Below are positions 1 to 6,776 of a DNA stretch of 64,000 nucleotides, one piece after another; positions within the stretch are counted from its first letter, which is position 1, and each line of letters starts with the position of its first letter. Location: assembly GCF_000007825.1 (NCBI RefSeq), contig NC_004722.1, forward strand, positions 3,140,501 through 3,204,500, in the 5' to 3' direction. The translations under genes and the position numbers were made by a program. Below the pieces are notes generated by a model. The model saw nothing but the letters and a program-made list of their open reading frames with translations. It was not told where the DNA came from and did no database searches. This stretch comes from Bacillus cereus ATCC 14579 (GTDB taxonomy: Bacteria > Bacillota > Bacilli > Bacillales > Bacillaceae_G).

Positions 1-4
1 TAAG

Positions 5-20
5 TCTCCTCCTTTTTTCC
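5..20 (-). promoter_or_regulatory. Shine-Dalgarno site of a gene starting just off the left edge
   Basis: Read on the minus strand, the first bases of the window give AAAAAAGGAGGAGACTTA, a strong ribosome binding site. It ends exactly where a start codon would lie just outside the window. A minus-strand gene therefore probably begins immediately to the left. This is inferred from the site alone. Confidence 0.5.
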
Positions 21-136
21 TACTCTATACTATTAGTCTTCTCCTATTTTTAGTACATGGAAGAACTTTCTCTACAAATACCTTTTATATTTCTATGTGA
101 GAATAAGTTTTGGTTTATTTTATACATTCCTAAAAT

Positions 137-411
137 TTAATGCTTATTTTTAAAATTGTGGGGGCTTCCTATATTTATCAAGCTAATCTTAAAGTCCTTT
201 GACCTTGAGTATTTAACAATACCACTTGTATGGTTCAATATCTGCCGGACAGTAATCTGGTTACCATCATATCCGTTTCCTTGAATGACACCAGGCGACC
301 CCTTTTTAATAGAATCATCTAGATTCAAGCGGTTCTCTCCAGCTAATTGAAGTAGAACTTTTGCGGTGAACGTCTTCGTCACGCCGCCAACGCGAAAGCA
401 AAAATACTTTA
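137..411 (-). pseudogene. Remnant of a serine hydrolase (alkaline D-peptidase / beta-lactamase fold)
   Basis: About 75 codons closely match residues 100-170 of the intact serine hydrolase at 21119-22285, including VTKTFTA next to the expected SxxK site and the NHTSGI segment. The piece has lost its 5' part (an in-frame TAA lies just before the conserved block), has GG where the active-site serine of SVTK should be, and loses similarity after SRSKDFK. No Tyr or HGG motif remains, so it cannot be active. It appears to be an old duplicate of the 21-kb gene. Alkaline D-peptidase (adp) genes are a known passenger of MIC231 cassettes, which fits the IS231 debris next door. Confidence 0.75.
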
Positions 412-506
412 ATTACATTTTTCTAACATCCATTTTTTTAATAAAAAAAGAGAGCCCATATATTAGGTACCCTTTCATAAAAGAATTTTTTATTATTTTT
501 TCTAAT

Positions 507-617
507 TTATATTTTGCTTTTAGGCATATCTTCAGGTTTCACTTCTTCGTATCTATCGATTCCATAATAAGAGTCACCGCTATATTTCCCACCTATTTCA
601 ACACGGGAGATACACAT
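507..617 (-). pseudogene. Possible C-terminal fragment of an unidentified protein
   Basis: A 36-codon frame on the minus strand reads like a genuine protein tail (GGKYSGDSYYGIDRY, then EEVKPEDMPKSKI and a stop). It has no ribosome binding site, and stops interrupt the frame just upstream. I do not recognise the family. It could be a decayed gene end or chance. Confidence 0.3.
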
Positions 618-806
618 TCACTTTTAATTTTTTCTTTCCATAAAACTTATCAAAAGTATTCAATGTTAAAAGAAAAATAAACGTTTTTGAAATCTTCCAG
701 AATTGCGCGCTATTGTTGAATAAATCTTAGATTTCCAAATGACTTTATCGTTATATTTTTAAGTACAGTGAAGTATTTTATATCGAAAATTAAATAACTA
801 TATTTT

Positions 807-834
807 AACCCCGTCCTAAATTTAGAACGGGGTT
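807..834. terminator. Inverted repeat, possible terminator
   Basis: The arms AACCCCGT and ACGGGGTT enclose a 12-base loop between the serine hydrolase relic and the IS231 fragment. The T-tract is weak on both sides, so terminator function is uncertain. Confidence 0.45.
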
Positions 835-873
835 ATGCTTGTTTTAGGTTTTAAAATTAAATAGTTTTTTTGT

Positions 874-1036
874 CTATTTACAGATACAAATGGTAGCTAA
901 ATCTGAACCAGAAAACTTTCGTTTTCGTTTTACAAACTCAAGTTCTCTTGCAAGTTCTTCTAAAAATACAGGTGTAATATATCGTTGTAATTCTTCCGCA
1001 AATGGTTGTAGTTCTTCTTGAAGCGAGAGATTCATA
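874..1036 (-). pseudogene. IS231-type transposase, N-terminal stub
   Basis: The minus strand starts MNLSLQEELQPFAEELQRY and continues through FLEELARELEF, KRKRKFSGSDLA and TICI before a TAG stop. This matches what I know of the N-terminus of IS4-family IS231 transposases (about 478 residues). Only about 50 residues remain and no DDE residues are present. It is preceded by the leader stem-loop and the left terminal repeat at 1037-1133. Loss of the body shows an inactive, truncated insertion sequence. Confidence 0.8.
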
Positions 1037-1133
1037 AGAAAATGTCATCCTTTCTAGTCTAGCTTTTTTAGAAAGAATAACGTTTTTTTACTCTTAGGGG
1101 TAGTGAAAATTCTTAAGTTGATGGGCATGGGGT
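1037..1133 (-). mobile_element. IS231-type left end with leader stem-loop
   Basis: Read on the minus strand this begins CCCCATGCCCATCAACTTAA, the terminal-repeat pattern seen at several other places in the window. An imperfect stem-loop follows (arms ACGTTATTCTTTCTA and TAGAAAGGATGACAT, with mismatches that can pair as G-U) directly upstream of the transposase ATG. In IS231 elements this leader hairpin is thought to shield the transposase from outside transcription. The outermost base was not fixed. Confidence 0.65.
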
Positions 1134-1320
1134 AGCACCACATCACTATCAAGCTAATACATTATATTACCCCAAAACGGAAACAACGAGTTGCATTTAT
1201 ATAAATAGCTTTTGGAAAATTGATAATTTTGTTTAAGGATACTTTAAGATTTTAGCTTGAATGACATATAGTGCTACCTCATAATGAATGATTAGGATAT
1301 TGAACTTAAACGTGTTATTT

Positions 1321-2130
1321 TTAGCATTCTAAATAATCGGGTTCAATGTATTTTTCTGTTTCAGGTGAGCTTTTAATTTCTATAGGATATTTCTTAAAAG
1401 CTACAACAGTAATTCTATCTTCTTGAACTAGACTTCTGGATTCATTTATAGAAGAGAAACCTGTTCGCTTTAAAAAATTGTATAAAGAAGATTTTGTCAT
1501 CCAAAAACTATTAACGTTATCTAATGATGCCCATTTTGATTGTAAACGTTCTTCTAATGATGAATTAGCAGAGTGCTCCAGCATTGTGTGCCCCTTATAT
1601 TTATAATTTTTATAAAGTACTGATACATTGGGAGTACAAGTGATATGAGTATCAATTATTACAAACCTTTTGCATACTTCATACACTTTTTCTAAAAAAG
1701 GGAATACATCTGAACTGTCTAAATGATATAAAATACCAGAACATAAAACAATATCAAATTGACCGTATTTTTCAGCACTTAAATTTCTTACATCATCTTG
1801 ATAAAAGGTTAAGTTTTCTAAATTTAATATGTCTTTAGCAAATATAGCTTTTTGTACGTTTGATTCTCTTCCTTCTATCCCTACAACGGTTGCTCCTTGC
1901 ATAGCAAACTCAATAGCGTAATGCCCCTCTAAACAAGCTAAATCTAAGATTCGAAGATTTTTAAAATCACATTGTGTGATATCTTGAATCATTGTCACAA
2001 TTTTTTTTAATGCAGGATTTGGTTGTCGAATATCTCTTGTATATAGAGTATCCGTTAATTTAATATCATAAGCGGTCCATTCACCATATTTACGAATAAT
2101 GTTTTCTTTCTCGAGAACAAAATCTTTCAT
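1321..2130 (-). CDS. Class I SAM-dependent methyltransferase (CmoB/DUF1698-like)
   Basis: A 269-residue protein with a Rossmann methyltransferase core: the SAM-binding loop ILDLACLEGHYAIEF near residue 63, the acidic residue in VVGIEGRE, QDDVRN, and the post-IV segment LCSGILYHL. The layout resembles the CmoB/DUF1698 group, but the substrate cannot be told. I start at the ATG at 2130 because AAAGGTGG lies about 10 bases upstream; an in-frame TTG at 2154 has no such site. The gene is the passenger between inverted IS231-type ends and has no co-transcribed neighbour. Small-molecule or RNA methylation, including resistance, are all possible. Confidence 0.75.
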   Translation of the reverse strand: MKDFVLEKENIIRKYGEWTAYDIKLTDTLYTRDIRQPNPALKKIVTMIQDITQCDFKNLRILDLACLEGHYAIEFAMQGATVVGIEGRESNVQKAIFAKDILNLENLTFYQDDVRNLSAEKYGQFDIVLCSGILYHLDSSDVFPFLEKVYEVCKRFVIIDTHITCTPNVSVLYKNYKYKGHTMLEHSANSSLEERLQSKWASLDNVNSFWMTKSSLYNFLKRTGFSSINESRSLVQEDRITVVAFKKYPIEIKSSPETEKYIEPDYLEC

Positions 2131-2224
2131 GATACAATTCGCCACCTTTAACAAAATATTAGTGTAATATATACCTTTATAAGATCAATATATGTGTGTA
2201 TAACTTGTATTTAGACGAAGGTAA

Positions 2225-2580
2225 ACGTTTTACGTATTCTCCGAAAGAATTCTCCTTCCTCAAGCGGGTGAAGGGCGTAGCCCAACGATAGGTGGGCGAT
2301 GAATTTCGGTTTGGCATAGCCAAAAACTTTTGATAAACTAGCTATATGAAGTTCTTTGATAACTTGATATAGAAGGTTGCAGGAAGAAAATAGAGTGCGA
2401 AAACCAAGCCATTCGGTTCCTGCGTAAAATATCAACCGTACCAAAAGAGCATCCATGCGTTGGACCTAGGGGCGGAACACCCCGAAGTAACGCTCAGGGA
2501 GACGAAAGGTTACTTTCGTCGTGGAACTGAGAAGCTCCCACTTCAAGCTTTGCTAAGTGGCGAGTAGTTCACAGCTTGTC
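2225..2580 (+). mobile_element. Internally deleted IS200/IS605 (TnpB-type) element
   Basis: The segment is richer in GC than its surroundings. The left part has a hairpin-forming end (GGGTGAAGGGCGTAGCCC). The right part has the typical TnpB-element end: CGTGGAACTGAGAAGCTCCC, a small hairpin around CCCACTT and AAGTGG, and the terminus GTAGTTCAC. The frame across 2375-2530 resembles the tail of a TnpB protein, but nearly all of tnpB is missing. The 3' part would correspond to the region that encodes the omega RNA scaffold. No transposase or nuclease can be made, so it is a relic or a non-autonomous derivative. Confidence 0.55.
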
Positions 2581-2990
2581 ACTTTATCATGTGATATGTC
2601 AAAGATTCCTTCTTTTTGGGAGCCACTCGCAAATTTATAACAATAGGCAGCTCAAAATGAAATAACTAAATTAGACACGTTAAAGCTCTTTCAACTTATT
2701 AAAGCTATTGAAATTGTTAAAAGCATATCATTTGAACAAGATAAACAAGAGGTTTCATGAATAAGATTGTAGTTTTGCGGTACTGATGCTATAAGTGTGA
2801 GTAATGAAAAACTCATTTTTTTATTTTGGGGTAATTCTAAATTCTTAAGTTGATGGGTATAGGGTATCGCCAGTATTTTGGAAAAATCCACGCTAAGCAA
2901 AATATTAGTAACATTAAGTTATGACACCGTTTGTTATAAAAAAATCCCCAAAAACCGATTTCTAAATTAGGAAACCGACTTTAAGACATC

Positions 2991-3437
2991 TTATTCAATA
3001 TTTAATAATCGTTTATATCTTTCTATTCTTTCCTTTGCTACCCTTAATCTTTCGTTTTTTAATAAACTCTCATGCCTCTGTTGTGATGAAAAACCAGTCA
3101 CTTCGAGAATATTTATTTCAACATTAAAATTCCAATCATTTATTTTATAATCAATGGGATACTCAATTTGACCAATATCCTGTTCAGCGTCTACTGCTAT
3201 ATATTTACCATCTTTTAAAAAGAACTTATAGCTTAACCCAATTGTATATATCCCTAACAATTCTCCTAATTCAGAATGCGTTATCTTTAATACCTCTCCA
3301 CGCACTTCAATGTCCTCATTGTTAATTAAATTATTTGCAAATGATTTTTTATCTTTAACAAGATAAAAATAATCAGTGTTACCTACAACTACAGTTTGAT
3401 CTAATTCATACCAACTTGGTTTCCAGTTAAAAATCAT
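2991..3437 (-). CDS. Hypothetical protein, 148 residues
   Basis: This looks like a real gene: AGAGGTG lies 7 bases before the ATG, and base use is ordinary. The protein is soluble, with no signal peptide or membrane helix. It is rich in beta-type segments (YFYLVKD, LGIYTIGLSYKFFLKDGKY) and ends in a basic helical tail (RLRVAKERIERYKRLLNIE). I do not recognise the family. It lies between two IS231-type ends (about 2863 and 3731) and may be a passenger gene, but both ends point the same way, so this is not a proven cassette. Confidence 0.6.
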   Translation of the reverse strand: MIFNWKPSWYELDQTVVVGNTDYFYLVKDKKSFANNLINNEDIEVRGEVLKITHSELGELLGIYTIGLSYKFFLKDGKYIAVDAEQDIGQIEYPIDYKINDWNFNVEINILEVTGFSSQQRHESLLKNERLRVAKERIERYKRLLNIE

Positions 3438-3622
3438 AATACAACACCTCTAAAAGTGATTATTCAACTACTTAGGGGACTGGTGGCAAAACGCGGATTT
3501 TATCCGCTAAGATAGTTACTGAAAGTAAAATGTAATCTTTACTACTGTAAAAAAATAAATAGTTCCACGCAAAAGATGTTAGTTGACGTAAAATTCGTTA
3601 TAGGAAACTAATTTTTAATATT

Positions 3623-3663
3623 AAAGCAAACTCTTCCCCGAACAGAGAGGAGTTTGCTTTTTT
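3623..3663. terminator. Intrinsic terminator, bidirectional
   Basis: Perfect arms AAAGCAAACTC and GAGTTTGCTTT are followed by a T-run on the plus strand and flanked by A residues on the other side. No complete gene ends here on the plus strand. It may belong to a lost gene. Confidence 0.7.
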
Positions 3664-3682
3664 AGCATGCTTACCTTTCTAT

Positions 3683-3727
3683 AAATTACTAGTTATGAAA
3701 CAAGGATCGTTTCATAACTAGTAATTT
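3683..3727. repeat. Perfect 19-bp palindrome with 7-base loop
   Basis: The arms AAATTACTAGTTATGAAAC and GTTTCATAACTAGTAATTT flank AAGGATC. There is no T-tract, so it is not an ordinary terminator. It lies between the terminator above and an IS231-type end abutting the stop codon of the SDR gene. Confidence 0.8.
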
Positions 3728-3730
3728 ACT

Positions 3731-3760
3731 TGATTATCTTGATGGGTATGGAGTAGTGCC
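3731..3760 (-). mobile_element. Solo IS231-type end
   Basis: The sequence CTTGATGGGTATGGAGTAGTG matches the repeated CTTAAGTTGATGGNNATGGGG end. It touches the stop codon of the SDR gene, so insertion or excision may have altered the end of that gene or its terminator. Confidence 0.45.
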
Positions 3761-3761
3761 C

Positions 3762-4526
3762 CTATAAACAAAACCCTCCAGAGACATCTATAATCTGCCC
3801 TGTTACCCAGCGGCTATCAGAAGAAGCAAGGAATGCTACTGCATCTGCAATATCTTCAACTTGCCCTATTCGTCCGAACACAGATGAGTTTTTAGCAAAA
3901 TTTCGTATTTCCGGATCATCTAGCAATTTTGCATTGATATCTGTCTTCGTATATCCAGGCATAATTGTATTCACTGTTATACCTCTTTCTCCAAGATGTT
4001 TAGCTAGAGGCAGTGTCATCGTATTTAATGCACCTTTACTTAAGCCGTATGCAATGGACCCTGTAAAACCAAGTCGTACTTCAGCTGATGAAATGTTAAT
4101 CACACGGCCCTCTGCTCGTATTAATGGTAATGTTTGCTGAATTAAAAAGAATGGTGCTTTCATATTTACAGACATAATTTCATCAAAAACTTCTTCTGTC
4201 GTATTTTCAATCGTTCCTTGTGTACCTATCCCTGCATTGTTTACTAAAATATCAATCTCTGATGTACCAACTTTTATTTGTAATTCATTCTTTAACTGTT
4301 TTACTAGCTTTTTGACACCATCAATTGAATTAAGTTCAGCTTCAATTAAGAACGCTTTTCCTCCATTAGATTCAATCTCACTAATCGTTTCATCTGCAGC
4401 TGTTTTATTTCGGCCGTAGTGAATCGCAACTAATGCTCCATCTTTCGCCAATCTCATCGCAATCGCACGGCCAATTCCACGACTCGCTCCTGTTACTAAC
4501 GCTACTTTTCCATCAAGATTCTTCAT
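3762..4526 (-). CDS. SDR-family oxidoreductase (FabG-like)
   Basis: A 254-residue classical short-chain dehydrogenase/reductase. The NAD(P)-binding loop TGASRGIG is at residues 12-19, NNAG at 96-99, and the catalytic Ser147, Tyr160 and Lys164 sit in the SxnYxxxK arrangement, followed by PG near 190. Length and motifs are complete. The basic residue after TGAS suggests NADPH. Start chosen at 4526: AGGAAGG lies 9 bases upstream, while the in-frame ATG at 4535 is too close to that site. It is divergent from an Lrp-type regulator 170 bp away, a likely controller. The substrate is unknown. An IS231-type end abuts the stop codon. Confidence 0.85.
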   Translation of the reverse strand: MKNLDGKVALVTGASRGIGRAIAMRLAKDGALVAIHYGRNKTAADETISEIESNGGKAFLIEAELNSIDGVKKLVKQLKNELQIKVGTSEIDILVNNAGIGTQGTIENTTEEVFDEIMSVNMKAPFFLIQQTLPLIRAEGRVINISSAEVRLGFTGSIAYGLSKGALNTMTLPLAKHLGERGITVNTIMPGYTKTDINAKLLDDPEIRNFAKNSSVFGRIGQVEDIADAVAFLASSDSRWVTGQIIDVSGGFCL

Positions 4527-4695
4527 TTTTTCCATCCTTCCTAAATTTCCGTTTGATAAAAACCTATACTTATATTTTCATGTAAACACCAATCATTTTA
4601 AATATAGATTTATAGGTAATTTAGTCCATTCGCTTATGATATTATAGTTATAATTCGTAATTTACTTTAGAAAACAAAAATAAGGAGGCTACACA

Positions 4696-5136
4696 ATGCA
4701 AAACGCCGTAAAACTGGATGAAATCGATCATAAAATTATGAACTTGTTGTATGAAAATGCGAGAATTTCTGTTTCAGAAATAGGACGAATTATATCCATG
4801 ACGCAACCTGCTGTAAAAGAACGTATTAACAAGCTTGAAGATCAAGGAGTTATAGCGGCTTATCGAACGAAATTTGAGCCTTCCAAAATTAATAAAAACA
4901 TTCAAGCATTCATCATGTTTAAAACGAGCCAATGCTCTGATTTTATTCAATTTTGTAATGCCGCTCCTGAAGTAACAGATTTATATCGAATTAGTGGGGA
5001 ATTTAATTATATGATGAAGGTCATGAGCGATTCGATGGATTCCCTCGCTGCATTTTTAGACTCGTTAATGCAATTTGGCTTGTCATCTCCTTTAATTGTT
5101 TTAAAGAGTGAGTTTGAGGAGAAATTGTCGTTCTAA
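4696..5136 (+). CDS. Lrp/AsnC-family transcriptional regulator
   Basis: 146 residues in two parts: an N-terminal winged helix-turn-helix (LDEIDHKIMNLLYENARIS, then SEIGRIISMTQPAVKERINKL) and a C-terminal RAM/AsnC ligand domain (about residues 65-140, with YRISGEFNYMMKV). This is the standard length for Lrp-type DNA-binding proteins, which usually assemble as dimers to octamers and sense amino acids or related effectors. AAGGAGG lies 7 bases before the ATG. It is transcribed away from the SDR gene, whose promoter shares the intergenic region, so it probably regulates that gene and itself. Confidence 0.88.
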   Translation: MQNAVKLDEIDHKIMNLLYENARISVSEIGRIISMTQPAVKERINKLEDQGVIAAYRTKFEPSKINKNIQAFIMFKTSQCSDFIQFCNAAPEVTDLYRISGEFNYMMKVMSDSMDSLAAFLDSLMQFGLSSPLIVLKSEFEEKLSF

Positions 5137-5218
5137 TAAAGGGATACGTATTATCCTCCGCTAACAGTACAAGCTTTTCCTTTATGAGAAAATCCAACAG
5201 AATCAATGATTAGTAACC

Positions 5219-5252
5219 AAAAAAAGAACATTGATTTTCAATGTTCTTTTTT
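5219..5252. terminator. Intrinsic terminator, shared by convergent genes
   Basis: The arms AAAAAGAACATTGA and TCAATGTTCTTTTT serve the Lrp gene (plus) and probably also the M20 peptidase gene (minus), which converge here. Confidence 0.8.
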
Positions 5253-5304
5253 ATATCTCTACTTATTAATTAGATTGCTATTCGAAAAAAGCACCTTAAT
5301 CCCC

Positions 5305-6510
5305 TTACCCTTGATTCCTCTGCGCCTCTCTAAACTCCTCCTTGACCTTCTCTAACAACCCTTCTTCCGTAATTAATCGATAAGCCGTATTTGCTAATGC
5401 TTTTGCCGATGTAATTAATGCTTTATCTCCAAGTTCTGAACGTGCTGCTTCTCTAAATTCATTCGTATGTGCAATTAAATCATCTGGTCCGATTTTAATG
5501 TACGGGTGAATGGTCGGTACAACTTGACTTACGTTTCCTGCGTCGGTTGAACCGATCCCTACTCTTTCTTTACGATTTACATCTTCACCTAATAGTTCTA
5601 GTTCTTCCGCTACAATATCGTTATATGTTTTTGTTACGAGTAATTCATCGATTTCATTTTGGAATTGATGGATTTTTACTTTTGCACCTGTTGCTAACGC
5701 TGCTCCCTCAGCAATGTTTCTTACTTTTTCTGTTACTTCCGCGCATCTTTTTCTCGTTGCTGCACGGATGAAGAACCTAGCCGCGGCATAGTCAGGAATA
5801 ATGTTAGGTGCTTTTCCGCCTTCTGTAATGACGCCATGAATTCTCACGTCTGACGGAAGTTGTTGGCGAAGTGCGTTTATACTGTTGTACAGCTGGATAA
5901 CCGCATCTAATGCGTTAATCCCTTCTTCAGGTGAAGCTGCGGCATGAGCTGTTTTTCCGTAAAAATGAAAATCGAGTGGATCGACTGCTAGTGAAGGACT
6001 CGTTGTCGCTGTTTTTCCGCTCGGATGAATCATAAGCGCCGCATCAATGTCTTTAAATAAACCTGCCTTTACATAACTTGATTTCGCGCTACCATTTGGC
6101 CCGCCTTCTTCTGCTGGCGTACCAAACACAACAACTTCCCCGCCAATTTCTTCAAGCGTTTCTGATAATGCAATTGCTGCTGCAACACTAATTGTGCCGA
6201 TTAAATTGTGACCACACGCATGGCCTAGTCCTGGTAAAGCGTCGTACTCCGCTAAAAATGCGATTGCTGGTCCTTGTTTTCCAGAGCTTTTTCGCGCGAT
6301 AAATCCCGTTTCATGTCCAGCTATATTGTGCTGCAACTGAAATCCTGCACTGCCTAGCAATAAACTTAACGTTCTAGATGCATAAAACTCTTGGTTACCA
6401 ATCTCTGGATTCGCATGAATATCATGACTTGTTTCTATGTACTTTTCCTTATTTCTTTCGATACTCTCTTCAATTGTTTTTCTTTGTGACGTTACTCCTG
6501 TCGCTCCCAT
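5305..6510 (-). CDS. M20-family metallopeptidase / amidohydrolase under SAM riboswitch control
   Basis: 401 residues with the M20D signature: HANPEIGNQE near residue 32, the metal-binding HACGHN at 97-102, the catalytic Glu and metal site in TPAEEGGPNG at 131-140, a dimerisation insert (GKTAHAAASPEEG), and late metal-binding STDAGNVS. These enzymes cut amide bonds of N-acyl amino acids, small peptides or aminobenzoyl-glutamate. The ATG at 6510 follows AAAGGAGG; an upstream in-frame start (6612) lies inside the riboswitch. The SAM-I leader implies a role in methionine, cysteine or sulfur-compound salvage, for example deacylating N-acyl-cysteine or N-acyl-methionine. That role is an inference. 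Confidence 0.85.
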   Translation of the reverse strand: MGATGVTSQRKTIEESIERNKEKYIETSHDIHANPEIGNQEFYASRTLSLLLGSAGFQLQHNIAGHETGFIARKSSGKQGPAIAFLAEYDALPGLGHACGHNLIGTISVAAAIALSETLEEIGGEVVVFGTPAEEGGPNGSAKSSYVKAGLFKDIDAALMIHPSGKTATTSPSLAVDPLDFHFYGKTAHAAASPEEGINALDAVIQLYNSINALRQQLPSDVRIHGVITEGGKAPNIIPDYAAARFFIRAATRKRCAEVTEKVRNIAEGAALATGAKVKIHQFQNEIDELLVTKTYNDIVAEELELLGEDVNRKERVGIGSTDAGNVSQVVPTIHPYIKIGPDDLIAHTNEFREAARSELGDKALITSAKALANTAYRLITEEGLLEKVKEEFREAQRNQG

Positions 6511-6534
6511 TGTTCTTCCTCCTTTTATTTTCAC

Positions 6535-6571
6535 GTAAAAAAGCCTCTTTCTAAAAGATAGAAAGAGGCTT
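6535..6571 (-). terminator. Riboswitch-controlled terminator
   Basis: On the minus strand, AAGCCTCTTTCT and AGAAAGAGGCTT pair and are followed by TTTTTT. The hairpin lies between the SAM aptamer and the M20 gene and forms the OFF state when SAM is bound. Confidence 0.88.
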
Positions 6572-6594
6572 CTGTATATACAGTCAAAATGAGC

Positions 6595-6702
6595 TTCTTT
6601 CTTATCTTTCAAGTTACCTTGCTGGAATTGGCACAGTATTCATAACGAATCCGCTGCCGAGGTATCATAGGGCCAGTCCCTCCACCTCTCGTGATAAGAA
6701 TT
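6595..6702 (-). ncRNA. SAM-I (S-box) riboswitch aptamer
   Basis: Minus-strand reading shows the conserved S-box blocks in order: TTCTTATC (P1), GAGAGGTGGAGGGACTGGCC, CTATGATACC, CGGCAGC, GTGCCAATTCCAGCAA, and finally GAAAGATAAGAA closing P1. A terminator follows directly, then the ribosome binding site of the M20 peptidase. Known S-box elements bind S-adenosylmethionine and switch off transcription. The gene should be expressed when SAM is low. Confidence 0.95.
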
Positions 6703-6776
6703 TTCATAAAATTATATTAAATTATTTTTTATTCTAAGTTCATTCCAAGTAAAAGTCAAGGAATTCCTATCCGAAT

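Larger units (their letters stand above)
1134..2866. mobile_element. Putative MIC231-like mobile insertion cassette carrying a methyltransferase
   Basis: The left edge reads inward CCACATCACTATCAAGC followed by TTACCCCAAAAC. The right edge, read inward on the other strand, gives CCCTATACCCATCAACTTAA followed by ATTACCCCAAAAT. These are two inverted IS231-type ends that also share the sub-terminal TTACCCCAAAA block. No transposase lies between them, only a methyltransferase gene and an internally deleted IS200/IS605 element. MIC231 elements of the B. cereus group are defined as IS231 ends around passenger genes. I saw no clear target duplication, so the assignment is inferred. Confidence 0.5.

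Noticed and set aside
366..680. 104-codon plus-strand frame
   Set aside because: Overlaps the serine hydrolase relic on the other strand, has no ribosome site, and its composition is that of random AT-rich DNA.
2211..2456. 81-codon minus-strand frame
   Set aside because: It is the antisense of the IS200/IS605-type segment and lacks a ribosome site.
2691..2900. 69-codon minus-strand frame
   Set aside because: It spans an IS231-type end and has no start signal; the opposite strand also shows only short fragments.
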